64,000 nucleotides of DNA from Closterium sp. Naga37s-1 (Eukaryota; Streptophyta; Zygnematophyceae; Desmidiales; Closteriaceae): NCBI GenBank assembly GCA_947471745.1, contig CANJKZ010000064.1, positions 310,001 through 374,000 on the forward strand. Direction: 5' to 3'. A program made the position numbers and the translations under genes. Within the stretch, counting starts at the first letter, position 1; each line of letters opens with the position of its first letter. Under the pieces are notes generated by a model that had not been told where the DNA came from, did no database searches, and was given only the letters and a program-made list of their open reading frames with translations. Below are positions 47,372 through 57,804 of this stretch, piece after piece.

Positions 47372-49210
47372 TTTCCTGTCCTCTCCTCTTCTCTGCAGCA
47401 ACGCATTGGTGGTCATGACGAGAGCAACAACTGCAGCAGCAGCAGCGGACGACGAGCGACTTGGAGCACGGGCAGCAGCAGGGCGCTGCTTGAAGCAAAG
47501 GCTTGGCGCAGCAGCAACGGAGCAACATGGAGCAGCACACAGGCGTGGTGCAGGAGGCAGAGCGGGCGAGTGTCACAGCGGCAGACGGAGGAGCGTGGTA
47601 CGTGCCATGGGTTGCTTGCAGGGGAGCCGTGAACTGTCATAGGGTGTCGCCGCGCAGAGGCAAGAGTCGTGTCTGTTGCTTGCGGCTCCGCCACTCGCCA
47701 CCTGCTGCTTCTAACCCTCCTTTATTGCGCTGCTTCTGTGTGTCTCTCTCTCCCATGTGTGTGTGTCTCTCTCTCCCCATGTGTGTGTGTGTGTCTGTAT
47801 CTCCACATGTGTGTGTCTCTCTCTCCCCGTGTGTGTGTGTGTGTGTGTCGCTCTATCTCCCCATGTGCGTGTGTCTCTCTCTCCCCATGTGTTTGTGTCC
47901 CTCTCTCCCCGTATGTGTGTGTGTGTGTGTCTCGTGGCCTGCAAGACGTGGACGTGGACACCTCAAGTGAAGGCGTGGCGCAAAACTGGGAGAGCGGTGG
48001 ACGGATCATGGTACGTGCCAGGGGGTGCTTGCAGGGGGGCCGTGAAGTGAGTCGTAGGGCGTCGCCGCGCAGAGGCAAGAGTCATGTCTGTTGCCCTTGC
48101 TTTTGCCACTCGCCTCCTGCTGCTTCTGACCCTCCCTTGTTGTGCCTCGTCTGTGTGGCTGTCTCTCTCTCCCCATGCGTGTCTGTGCCTCACGGCCTGT
48201 GAGACAGACGGGAATGGCAGAGAGTGGACATGGACTGTGCATGTGTGTGGGGGGGAAGGGGGGAAGGGGGATGGGGGTGTGCATGTGTGTGTGTGCGTGT
48301 GTGCATGCCTCTGAGTGTGCCTCTCAGCCTGCAAGCTCCGGAGTGGTGGATTGCTCGTGGTGTAGCAGTGGGAGAGCAACGGACGGAGCGTGGTACGTGC
48401 CAGGGGGTGCTTGCAGGGGGGCCGTGAAGTGAGTCGCCGCGCAGAGGCAATAGTCGTGTCTCTTGTTCTTGTTTATGCCGCTCGCCTCCTCTCCTGTTGC
48501 TCCTAACCCTCCATTGATGCGCCGCTTCTGTGTGTGTGTGTTCTCTCCCCATGATTGTGAGGAAGGGGGAGGGAAGGGGTGGAAAGGAGGGGTGATTAAG
48601 CAGTATACCGCTTCTCTCTTCACCATCTTCCTTCTTCCCTTGTACCGTTCTGTCTTGCCTACCATTTTCCGCGGAGCCTTTGAGTCTTTGCAGCTGTGCT
48701 GCCATGTTTTCATGCCTCTCTTGTCAGCTCCCAACCCCCTCCTCGCCTGTGCTCTCCTCTTCTCTGCAGCCACGCACTGGTGGTCGCCACGAGAGCAACG
48801 GCAGCAGCAGCAGCAACCCATCAACCTGGAAACGGGCAGCAGCAGGCCGCTGCGTGGGCCCAAGTAAAAGCACGGCGCAGCAGCGGCAGAGCGGCGGCCG
48901 GAGGTGGTACGTGCGAGGGGATGCTTGCAGGGGGGCAGTGAAGTGAGTCGTAGGGCGTCGCCGCGCAGAGGCAACAGTCGTGTCTGTTGCCCTTGCCTTC
49001 TCCACTCGCCTCCTGCTGCTTCTAAACCTCCCTGGTTGCGCCGCTTCTGTGTGGCTGTCTCCCTCCCCATGCGTGTGTGGCTGTGTCTCTTCCCATGCAT
49101 GTGCGTGCGTGCGTGTGTGAGTGTGGGTGCGTGCGTGTGTGTGCGTGCATGCTGTGCGTGCATGCGTGTCTGTGTGTGTGTGCATGTGAGTGTTTGTGAT
49201 TGTGTGTGGC
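46850..49210. repeat. ~330-355-bp tandem array, right part
   Basis: Further units marked by GGTACGTGCC at 46,942, 47,597, 48,010, 48,392 and a variant at 48,906. Longer spacings (655, 413, 382, 514) reflect the extra module with CAGCTGTGCTGCCATG and TTCTCTGCAGC words near 47,325-47,400 and 48,690-48,770. A more diverged relative is visible at 49,330-49,500. No conserved coding frame. Confidence 0.85.
47736..47936. repeat. GT/CT compound minisatellite
   Basis: Repeats of about 30-45 bases, each a GTGTGTGTG run followed by CTCTCTCTCCCCAT, inside one array unit. Confidence 0.92.
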
Positions 49211-49215
49211 AGATT
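49060..49215. repeat. TG/GTGCG-rich simple repeat
   Basis: Runs of GTGTGTG, GCGTGCGTG and CATGTG close the ~340-bp array. Confidence 0.9.
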
Positions 49216-50017
49216 GTTCTTTGAAAGGCTGCTTTCACAGTACAAGAGGTAATGGTGAGTGAATGTGAAGCAGCAATGAAGTTTGTAGAACTATACTTTT
49301 GCCGTTTTCATACGTTTGTAGAACTATATGTCTTTGCTACTGTACTGTGTTGCCAGATTCGCATGCCTCTTTGCTTTGCTCTTGATCCCCTTATTTCCTG
49401 CCCTTTCCTCGTCTCTGCTCTCCTCTATTCCATCACCAGAAGGGAACAAAATCCTATTCAGCATCATCAGTATGGACAGCAGCGGTGGCAGCGGTAATTG
49501 CAGCATCAATGCCCGCTGCAGTGGTTGGTTGCAGCACTGGAGGGGGTGAGTACATCTTACCCTCATGCTTACGAGTTCCTTCCGAGTGTTGGTTCTTCAA
49601 CATTCATTACGTTGTTTTCTAGGCTTTTACGGCTTGCTCGTCTCCCTTAATCCTTCTCTTTGTGTTGCTCGTCCTCCCTCTTTCTGTGTCCCATCTCCTT
49701 GAATATGGTGCCCTTGCCTTTCGCACCTCTCCATCCCATTCCTGTCTCTGGCAACACCTGGGGGGGGAGCAGCGGTAGCAACAGCAGTGCTGCGTATTCT
49801 ATTTGGTAGGTGATCTAGTCAACTGAAAAGTCACCTCTGTACGTTCATCGGGCGGCTCGTGCTTCTCCCCATCACCCTCTTGAGTCCATCATCTACCTTT
49901 CCCTCGCCACTCACTCACCTCCCTCACTTTCCTTGACCTCCCCTCCTGCTTGTTCAGGCGCCTCAATCTTGACCCCTCTTCCCCCCCTGCCGTGACTCGT
50001 GTGTGGTGGGAGTGCAG
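49216..50017. other. No gene recognised
   Basis: A diverged relative of the array module (49,330-49,500) is followed by C/T-rich sequence. No open frame with a recognisable domain was seen. Confidence 0.5.
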
Positions 50018-50062
50018 TGCAAGAGGGGGGACCTGATAGACAAAATTCAGGCGCAAGTGGGT
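50018..50062 (+). pseudogene. Broken copy of an ERGIC3-like exon
   Basis: After GTGGTGGGAGTGCAG it reads Cys-Lys-Arg-Gly-Asp-Leu-Ile-Asp-Lys-Ile-Gln-Ala-Gln-Val-Gly, matching the better copy at 50,144. It then diverges and hits a stop (TGA) shortly after. It lies 126 bases upstream of the second copy, with the same acceptor-like sequence, so it is a tandem duplicate. Confidence 0.7.
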
Positions 50063-50143
50063 GTGTGCAGTGCATGCTGAAATGCCGTTAACTTCGTCCC
50101 TCTCCCCCACATCTCTTGCGTGTGTGGTGTGGTGGGAGTGCAG

Positions 50144-50218
50144 TGCAAGAGGGAGGACCTGATAGACAAGATTCAGGCGCAAGTGGGCGAGGGCTGCAAC
50201 ATTTACGGCGTTCTCGAG
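50144..50218 (+). CDS. Orphan ERGIC3/ERV46-like exon
   Basis: A 25-codon segment lies between an AG acceptor (GAGTGCAG, 50,136-50,143) and a GT donor (GAG|GTGAGG). Its product reads CKREDLIDKI...GEGCNIYGVLE. This matches the family signature of ERGIC3/ERV46 cargo receptors (CKREGF...GEGC-I-G-LEV), which cycle between ER and Golgi in COPII vesicles. The segment precedes the part of the lumenal domain that carries the V-N-K-V-A-G-N-F-H-F motif. That next exon is not found downstream, and no upstream exon is recognised. The segment is therefore probably a fragment carried in by duplication, or part of a gene whose other exons are too diverged or distant for me to see. Confidence 0.6.
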
Positions 50219-51304
50219 GTGAGGCCACAATTCACAAGTATTTGGCGATGTGCTGGCTCCCTTTATCTCCATGTTTGGTTGCTATGTCGTTGGCAGTGCA
50301 CAAGTGGCTCTACTGTGGTGGCGTACAGGCGAGGTAGGACACGTGGGGTGCCATGCGGCATGTGATGAACCACCAACAGCACAAGATGGGCCGCTGCTGT
50401 CCTCAGCTGTGCTAAGCTTCGATTTCAATTGCTTAGGTATGCTTAGCTTTTCTTATATTTGCTGTGGTTACTGTTGCGCTGTGCTGTGGTGGGATGGGGC
50501 TCCATGTTGTAGAGGTGGGTGGGGCGGGGTGGGCAGGCAGCCTGAGAGGCACCTGGGCACAAGAACCCAAGCAGGTCAGAGAGTCCACCTGTGGGTGCTG
50601 TGCGTGGCATCATGCCTTGCTTCATGGTGTGCCTTGCTTGGCATGAGTGAGAGTGGGACGCAGCTGGCATGAGAGGTAAGCGCACACTGACATTGTGCAA
50701 CAGACGGTGGGTGAGTCAGATAAAAAACCCTCACAAGCAAGTGACAGTGGTGAGGCACGTACACGCTGCACCTACAGCCGTACAGTAACGAGCAGCTGGT
50801 GAGGAGACAGAGAACAGGGGGTGACATGCGCACCATGGCAGGGACTGACAGAAAACATTGAGTGTCCATATTTTATACAAGATACCCAATGCAGCAGCGG
50901 CCAGAGTAAGAGCAGGAATGCAAACATACCACATGCTGCAGCTGTGACAAGAGCAGCTTCAGTAGGCAAGGCATTCATGCTACGTACTAGGTACAACAAG
51001 ATCAAAGATGCTACCCAATGTTTCACCTGCAACTACAGATGCCATACTGTACCCACCAGCCAACATTTCCCAACCCAACCTACCAGCTAACCAGCCAAGC
51101 AACCAGGCATGCAGCTCGGCAGTCAAACAACCTGGCAGCCTAACAACAAGCAGACAGGTTTCCATGGCAGGAACACTAGATCTGTTAGCATTACAATCTT
51201 AGCGTACCTTACATTGTAACAACATACATACCGATACCCTAGGGCTCTTTCTGAATGCACCCACGCATAATGGGCAAGGACCTGACCACTGAAACCAAGA
51301 GTTC
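50219..51304. other. Nothing recognised
   Basis: Mixed-composition sequence without a recognisable coding domain, repeat array or RNA gene. A short CCAGC/CAACC-rich stretch lies at 51,055-51,140. Confidence 0.5.
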
Positions 51305-51310
51305 TTTATT
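51305..51310 (-). terminator. Possible polyadenylation signal
   Basis: On the minus strand this reads AATAAA, about 215 bases beyond the stop codon of the secreted-protein gene. The position is plausible, but the motif alone is weak evidence, and some green algae use other signals. Confidence 0.35.
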
Positions 51311-51521
51311 GTTGACACGTAATTAAAGTGTACACGGAGCATGCAAGCAACTTAGCTTCACAGTTACCCCAGCAACTGGCTTCAGAGAAAGCCGTGCTAG
51401 AGACTGCCGCAGGACCATCGATATGTACGTATTATAACTTTGTAGCGATTTGTATAGTGTACATCATATCACAAGGTAAACCAATCTCAGGAAACTACGG
51501 AAATGAATTGAGTGCACTGAG

Positions 51522-52069
51522 CTATGCGACCTTGAGGAAAGTGTAGGCGAAGGCGGGGTTAGAGTCAAACACCTTTCCTTGCTCGCTCCCTGCCCTGACG
51601 CAGGCATTGCTCTGCCAAATGTCGCACCAACCTGCAGAATCGACGCGGCAGACATTGACACAGAGAGAGGTGAGTGGGCGGGGAGAGGAAAGCGAAGTGA
51701 TACGGCGGATTGAGTGAGACATCAATTAAGATTAGCGAATCTGGAGAGAAACGTACCGTATTCCTGGTCGCTAGAGTCAGCGGACCATGTCCAGAAGCCG
51801 GAGCCGTCAACCTTCTCGCAGCAGTCCCTAGGAGTCATGCCGGCGTAGCCAGCAGTACGGGTGAGGTCACCGCGAAGGTTCGTCTCGATGATCTGGCCGA
51901 ACTGCACGGAGGGATGCTCCGCAAGATCCGGAGCAGTGGCGGCGTCGGGACATGTGCTGATGGCCTCGAAGGTTGGGCAGGGATACTGGCCGGGAGGGAG
52001 ACGGTCCGCCGCCAAGGCCAGAGGCAAGGCGACGAGGAGGATAGCGAGGAGCGTGGCTACACGAGCCAT
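51522..52069 (-). CDS. Small secreted cysteine-rich protein, two exons
   Basis: Exon 1 is 52,069 down to 51,757 (313 bases, donor G|GTACGT). Exon 2 is 51,631 down to 51,522 (110 bases, acceptor TTCTGCAG, stop TAG). Joined they give 140 residues in frame. The start at 52,069 begins MARVATLLAILLVALPLALAA, a textbook signal peptide with predicted cleavage near residue 21. The mature part is about 119 residues with six Cys, including a Cys-Cys pair (RDCCEK) and WCDIW near the splice junction. The Trp/Cys-rich C-terminal half (DCC...GFWTW...YGWCDIW) loosely recalls extracellular PAN/apple-like modules, but I do not assign it. It is probably secreted or wall-associated, with disulfides formed in the ER. 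An upstream in-frame extension exists but lacks the signal-peptide context. Confidence 0.75.
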
Positions 52070-53022
52070 GGCTAAGACGAAGCTTTGCGTTTCCGGGAGA
52101 TGCAAGCACGTGAGCGAGAAAACTTCACTAGGGTTTGCAGTGTGGGTGTGAGTTGTGAAAGAGAAGAGCAGATGCTTACACAACAATGCTTCTTGCAAAA
52201 GGTTTTGTCAAAAGAGGACGAGCAGAGGGGCACAGTGGGGTTGCCTGTTTGGTTGGTGAAACCTGGACGTCGCTTGTTACGTATTTGCGAAGAAGTGTAC
52301 AGCACCCGAATAGACGGGCAGAGGGGGAGGGACTGCGAAAGGAGGGGCAAACGAGGTTTCTGTGTCTGTCTGGAGGGAAAGTGAGGGGGGAAGATGTTGA
52401 CCGGCGGTTTCGTCCTGACTCGAATAACGACAAGATTGGTGAGTTTCCCAGATGCGTTCAACAGAAAACGTTCACACCAAGCGTTTACCGAGGGCCTGGG
52501 AAGAGACCTGCTGATGACCAAATGTCAGGCGAACGCCGTGTACACGCGAAGGTTCTCGCCTCTGTTCCAGCAAACCTGCGGTACGATGGCCTCCGTTTTT
52601 TCGAAGACGGCACGTGAGAAAGAATCGTGTACAGTAGGAAGGGCTTGATGTATTTTAGTTGCTACAGAAATTCACTCTCCTGAAAACGATTCTGTTTTTG
52701 AGGAGGTTACACAATAAAGGGTAAACAATTGTCTCATGCCAATGAATTTTTTAACGATACCTATTACAGGAAGTGGTTCACTACAGAGCTGATCATCACT
52801 CTATGATTCAGATACCTACAAACATCATGATCCAAAGAACCAACTGTATATATCAACGCATTACCGGTCGTCCCTGCAAACATGAAGTGGGCAGAGAAAT
52901 ACATGTGAGTGGTCATAATAAGGCACATGCAAGAAAGAGCGGGACTTCTGAGTTGTCCGTCCCCACTTGCTATCATGCTGTGAATTAGGTTTGTATAAAC
53001 CAATAGCACCTCCTTGTTTACC
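52070..53022. other. Intergenic, between two minus-strand genes
   Basis: Contains the upstream region of the secreted-protein gene (52,070 onward) and the 3' region of the 1,220-residue gene (below 53,022). Open frames here are short and lack recognisable domains. An AT-richer tract occupies 52,650-53,000. Confidence 0.5.
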
Positions 53023-56000
53023 TTAAATTGCCACTACCAAGCTTGCATTGTGTGCAACAGTCTCCTGCTTGGGCACTGCATGGTCGGGGAAAGGTTGCAG
53101 CAAGCCCTGATCTGCTGAAATGCTGTCACTGCCAACTGGTCTCTTCTTCTTGCCAACTTTCTTCTCCTTCATACCACCAACGCCGTATCCAACACTCACA
53201 TCCCCCTTGTCTCCGCTGCCATCACTCTTCTTTGTGCCCAGAGGTGCCTTTTTCCCTTTCTTCACCGTGGCCCCATTCTTCGCTACCCGCTTCACTTCCC
53301 CACCATCTCCAGCATCATCGCCAGCACTGTCACTAGCCTTCTTAACCACCTTCTTCTTCCGCTTCTCAACCGCTTTACCATTAGCATCCGCCCCCACCCG
53401 CTCGTTCATTGCCGCACCAACCCCACCAGCTCCTCCTTCAGTCCCTGCCTCATCACCACATGCCTTACCCACTTCCAGCACACTCTGGCCTTTCTGCTTG
53501 CCCTTCCCATTCCCCATCCCCTTGCCCTTCACCTTTTTCACACCATTCTCCTTGTCACTGTGCTCATAAGCATCGCCGTTTTCCGTCATCCCACCACCAC
53601 TACCACCACTGCTCTTCTTCCCCTTCACCGTTTCCCCACCAGCTGCCTCCTCCCCTGCACTCGCACCCGTACCATTCTTCTTCTTCACTCGGCCATTGCC
53701 TGTGCTCACTTTCTTCTTGACCTTGCCACTGTTCTCTCCACCAACCGCCTCCTTCCTCACCTTCTTCTCGCTGTCACCCTCTTGCACCGCCCCTGCATCC
53801 GTCACTTCCCACCGTGCTCGCCCCTCCCCAGGCTCCTTCCTTGCGCCTGTTCCCTTCTTGCCGTCCCCCTCTCCATCAGCAGAAGCAACAGCGGCAGCAC
53901 CAGCAGTAGCACCAGCAGCTTCAGCGGCACTAGCACTTCCGGATCGGACCTCCCAAGCACTGCTTTTGATGCCCTCACTGCCTGAGTACCCATCCATCAG
54001 CCTCTGCTGCAGCCACCGCTCCACCCCCACCATTTTCTCCTGCCTCTGCACATCTTCACCCCCATGCCCGGACACTGACACGCTCCCCCTGCGCTCCCGA
54101 GCCCAGGCGCGCACCGCCGCTGCCACATCATCAGCCACGTCCTCCCCGCTCCCCTTTCCGCCTTTCCCCGGGGACCTCCCCACGCCAGCAGCTGCCGCTG
54201 CTGCGGCTGCCGCTCCCCTCCCCACCACGCGCGCTGACCCCTGCCTCCGCCCGCCCGAGTGGTTCACAGGCGGAGCAGCGGAAGGGGACGTTGGGGTAGC
54301 CTGGGGTTCGGGATGCACTCTGTCAGGCCGATCAGGCAGATCAGACCGGCCCTTGCCCTTGCTTGTGCTCTTCCCCACGCCATTGGTCCTCGCCTTGCGC
54401 TCCTGAGCGTTCATCATCTGCCTGATCTGCATCGGCGTCGCGTCTCCTGGTGTGGCAGACCACGTGGCACGCCCCTGACGGTCGGATTTACGGCGCGAGT
54501 CCTCTGCATCGTCGGATGTGTAGCCCATGCCTCTGGTACTAGTGGCAGAATCAGCCTCTTGCTTTCTCATGCTGTTCCTTCCTCTAGTGGTAAATCCATC
54601 CTCTGCTTCTTCCGCAGACACCCCCCTGCTCGTTCCATCCACCCTCTCCGCGCTCATTCCGCCAAGCACCAAGAAACTGCCCCCCGCGTGCCCTCCCCCG
54701 ATGCTTGCCCACCGCTTCCGCCGAGACTGCCCCCCTCCGCCTGCACCCTCACTCGCGGCGGGGCTGGCGGGGACGGAGGAACCGCCGTACGAGTCCCACG
54801 GCGCGGGGACGAAGGTCCCGGAATGAGGGGACGCGGAGGCGGAGGCGGAAGTAGAGCCTTGCGCCGTACGGGGAAGCCCATACTGCGGAGTGGATGGGGC
54901 AGTGGAGGCACTGAGGGGAGCGCGACCTGCGGTAACCACCGCGGAAAAACCGGTAGCAGCAGTCGCGGTGATTGAGTGGAACAGTGCGCGCGGCGTGACG
55001 TCGGTGGCTAACGGGGAAGGCGCAGGGTTGAAAGCGGAGGGCGTGTTGATTGGGTGGAGTGTTCTGGTGGGGGTGACGAGGTTGGGGGTCCCACTCGCAC
55101 TCGTAGCACCGGCGCCTGTGGCAGTCCCGGTTGTGCCGCTAGTGCCGTTAGTTCCGCTAGTCCAACTAGTACCTTCAGTGCGGCTGGTGCCGCTAGTCCC
55201 AGTCGTGCCGCTCGTCCCGCTTGCCCCGCTACTGGAACTCGCGCCGCTGGTACCGTGGGTTGCGGCCAGCGCGGAAGGCTTACCGCTCGTCCAGGCAGAC
55301 GCGCGGCCCGCCGCTTCGTGCTTCGCGTGGCTTGCCAAGGCATTGGCAGCAGCGGCTTTGGCGGCGGCTGCGGGGGAGTGAGAGGAGGCGGAAGCGGAGG
55401 GGGAATTGGCGGAGAAAGAAGCGCTCCCCATGAAGGCGCGCTTGAGCAAGCTCACGGACGCGCTCAGCGTGCGCAGAAGCCGCCCGCCCTTCTTCTCCGC
55501 TGACTGGGGAGTCGTCGGCGCTGCCGTTCCCGGCTCCGCCCCCTGCTGCGCTGCGCCTGCCGCCTGTCCACCCCCTCCCGCTGCATTCTGCTTCCGCAAG
55601 ACCGTCTCTTCCGTGGCTCTCCGCTCGTCGTGGACTCTGGATCCCCGCACAGGCACAGCAGCTGTTGCCGGTGCTGTCAGCAGCGGAGACTCATCCATGT
55701 GCAGACTCCCTTCCCGCCTCTTCTCGTCTTGTGCCGTCGAATGCCGAAAGCCATGCGCATCCTCTCCGAAATTGCTCTGCTGCTGCTGCTCCTTGCGTTT
55801 CTCTTCGAGATTCCGCTCCCGATCCTTCTCTACCTTATCGTCCACTTGTGGCATCTCCTCCTTGGTCTCTTCCTCCGCCACGATTCGCTTCTTTCTCGTG
55901 TCCCTCGGCGGCGTCTTGAGGACCCCCGTCTCGTGGTCCACAATCTCAACCACAACTGGTGGCGCCACTTCCGCCGCTATCGCGTTAATCCTTATCACGG

Positions 56001-56685
56001 ACTCGTTCTGCGGCTGCACCCCAATGGCGGCTTCCGACTCGGCGGCCATACCAGCGCAGCGAAACGCTGCGAGCTCCTCCTCGGAAAACAGCGCCTCGTC
56101 GTCGAGTTTCAGCGTCTGCCGGATTTCCACCGGCCGCTGCCGCTCGTTCGGTTGCCGCTGCTTCTGCTGCCGTCCGCTCTCGTGCCGGCCGTCGGACCTG
56201 CCGGCGGAGACCCCCGAGCCGCGGCTGCTGACGGCCGGGGCGGTAGTGGAGGGATGCTCGCCGCGAATGGTGGAGGTACTGGGACGAGACACCGCAGACG
56301 TGTCAAGCGAACGCGACATGTTCGAATTGGCAGATGAACTGCTTATGGTACGAGGGACAGTGCCGCCATGAGTTGTACCGCTAATCCTACGAGCCGCGAG
56401 AGGCCCAGAGTTAGAAGAAGATAACCCCAGGGAGTTGCGACGAGTGTCGGTGTACGAGCGCGAGGCGTGATGCGTGAACGACCCGGCGACGTTATCGGAG
56501 GAGAGGGAGCGGGTGAGCGTGGGGCCTGAGTTCATTCGCGACACGCCGGTACCCATCATGGTGGACCGCGCCGCCCGTAGCTCCCGCGCGCGCTCGATCT
56601 GTTCTCTCCGACGGAGTGCATACTCGGTCGGGTCGAACGTGCGGGCAGCGGTCGACGCGGAGGAGTCGACATGAGATGCCCGCAT
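53023..56685 (-). CDS. 1,220-residue low-complexity basic protein, unknown function
   Basis: A single uninterrupted frame from ATG at 56,685 to TAA at 53,023, in a neighbourhood where stop-free frames this long do not otherwise occur outside repeats. Residues about 15-42 form a conserved-looking charged segment (FDPTEYALRRREQIERARE), the likeliest folded or binding part. Ser/Thr-rich sequence follows. A charged, Glu/Lys/Gln-rich, possibly coiled stretch lies at about 267-302. A basic amphipathic stretch (RLLRTLSASVSLLKRAF) lies near 400. A Gly-Thr-Ser repeat tract spans about 480-525. The C-terminal part, about 950-1,180, is extremely Lys/Gly-rich (KKVKGKGMGNGKGKQKG). No signal peptide or membrane segment is seen. 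The composition suggests a largely disordered protein binding acidic partners such as microtubules or nucleic acids, but that is inference. It is transcribed divergently from the PDIL5-4-like gene. Confidence 0.72.
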   Translation of the reverse strand: MRASHVDSSASTAARTFDPTEYALRRREQIERARELRAARSTMMGTGVSRMNSGPTLTRSLSSDNVAGSFTHHASRSYTDTRRNSLGLSSSNSGPLAARRISGTTHGGTVPRTISSSSANSNMSRSLDTSAVSRPSTSTIRGEHPSTTAPAVSSRGSGVSAGRSDGRHESGRQQKQRQPNERQRPVEIRQTLKLDDEALFSEEELAAFRCAGMAAESEAAIGVQPQNESVIRINAIAAEVAPPVVVEIVDHETGVLKTPPRDTRKKRIVAEEETKEEMPQVDDKVEKDRERNLEEKRKEQQQQSNFGEDAHGFRHSTAQDEKRREGSLHMDESPLLTAPATAAVPVRGSRVHDERRATEETVLRKQNAAGGGGQAAGAAQQGAEPGTAAPTTPQSAEKKGGRLLRTLSASVSLLKRAFMGSASFSANSPSASASSHSPAAAAKAAAANALASHAKHEAAGRASAWTSGKPSALAATHGTSGASSSSGASGTSGTTGTSGTSRTEGTSWTSGTNGTSGTTGTATGAGATSASGTPNLVTPTRTLHPINTPSAFNPAPSPLATDVTPRALFHSITATAATGFSAVVTAGRAPLSASTAPSTPQYGLPRTAQGSTSASASASPHSGTFVPAPWDSYGGSSVPASPAASEGAGGGGQSRRKRWASIGGGHAGGSFLVLGGMSAERVDGTSRGVSAEEAEDGFTTRGRNSMRKQEADSATSTRGMGYTSDDAEDSRRKSDRQGRATWSATPGDATPMQIRQMMNAQERKARTNGVGKSTSKGKGRSDLPDRPDRVHPEPQATPTSPSAAPPVNHSGGRRQGSARVVGRGAAAAAAAAAGVGRSPGKGGKGSGEDVADDVAAAVRAWARERRGSVSVSGHGGEDVQRQEKMVGVERWLQQRLMDGYSGSEGIKSSAWEVRSGSASAAEAAGATAGAAAVASADGEGDGKKGTGARKEPGEGRARWEVTDAGAVQEGDSEKKVRKEAVGGENSGKVKKKVSTGNGRVKKKNGTGASAGEEAAGGETVKGKKSSGGSGGGMTENGDAYEHSDKENGVKKVKGKGMGNGKGKQKGQSVLEVGKACGDEAGTEGGAGGVGAAMNERVGADANGKAVEKRKKKVVKKASDSAGDDAGDGGEVKRVAKNGATVKKGKKAPLGTKKSDGSGDKGDVSVGYGVGGMKEKKVGKKKRPVGSDSISADQGLLQPFPDHAVPKQETVAHNASLVVAI

Positions 56686-57804
56686 GGCGGATGAATTGAG
56701 AATGCCTGCGTTGAGTCGATATGAGATGCCGTAATAACACCAAGTTGAGACGCTGCTTCGCTTTCCGGGATGAATCTGAGAGGAAGGGCACTACATAATT
56801 CTTGCTTGTCGGCTGAAGAATGCACGGGCTGAGGAAAACAAAGATCAACTCGTCCAAGGCAATGCTGGTTTAGGAAGTCCCCGCAACTGGGTGGCTTCAG
56901 TGAGAGATTGGAGGGTGCCGAAACGCCAATCACCGAGCAGAACAGACCATTGTTTCTTGACATTCACAGCACCCCACCCAATCTGACTCTTGCCTTCAGA
57001 TGCGGCGCGGTCCGGAGCGCATTCTCGATCCACTTGAATTTACTCTGGGTTGCAAAGCCGACAGCAAGAGACAAGCAGGCGAAAGCCCTCCCATGAGCGA
57101 GATTCGTGCATGCGGGGGAGTCGATAATTCCGTTGGCGAAAAGTTTGCGAGGTACGGCTTCGACACTGATCCGTTTGGGGCTTGTGCCATTGGCGCGGAA
57201 AATTTGGTGCAATTTCTGTACCTCCTACAAGGAAGGTGCGATGTTGCGACCATAGGGGATACGTGTTCTCACATTGCATACTTGTTAGGTACCTATGTGC
57301 AACATGCACACAAACCAAGAAAAAAGTCGTCTGATTTAATGCTGTACGTATTGAAAAAATATAATACCAAGAAATTATTAATTATGTGCGACCTCCGTAA
57401 CACCTTTCTTTCAACATATAACTCCACACTGAAAAAGAAAGAGATTCTCAAATAGACACGTCAATATGGAGGACATATATTACTCCATGTCATACGATAT
57501 TAGTCTTAAGAAATTTCATGTGCCAAATGTTTTGAATAGATGCACCACATTTGCAAAGGCTTTTATTGTTAGTATTTACATTAGAATTAACACTCTAGCT
57601 ATAATGAAGACGTGTTACAAGGTGGATGAAAGTGCCGCCTCTTTCCACATCCGACAACCCTGATCAACTTATATCCCCTTGGTGTTGCTTGCGGCCTCCT
57701 TACTCTTTGAGCCACAATCAAAGTATTCCGTCGGGATTCGCAATCTGCCAGTGTGTAGAAGACAAGGAGGCGGATAAACGCTTCGTGGCTCTGATTAAAT
57801 AACA
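56686..57804. promoter_or_regulatory. Divergent intergenic region (shared upstream sequence)
   Basis: 1,119 bases separate the start codons of the minus-strand 1,220-residue gene and the plus-strand PDIL5-4-like gene, so both promoters must lie here or overlap it. The middle (57,290-57,640) is clearly AT-rich compared with the flanks. I cannot place transcription starts or specific elements with confidence. Confidence 0.5.

Noticed and set aside
51165-51202. A short stretch reading LDLLALQ, reminiscent of a later part of ERGIC3
   Set aside because: It is too short, ends in a stop at once, and lies almost 1 kb from the ERGIC3-like exon with no supporting splice context.
55406-56371. A 321-codon plus-strand frame opposite the 1,220-residue gene
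   Set aside because: It is antisense to a longer, better-formed frame in GC-rich DNA and has a Ser/Cys-rich composition typical of such shadows.
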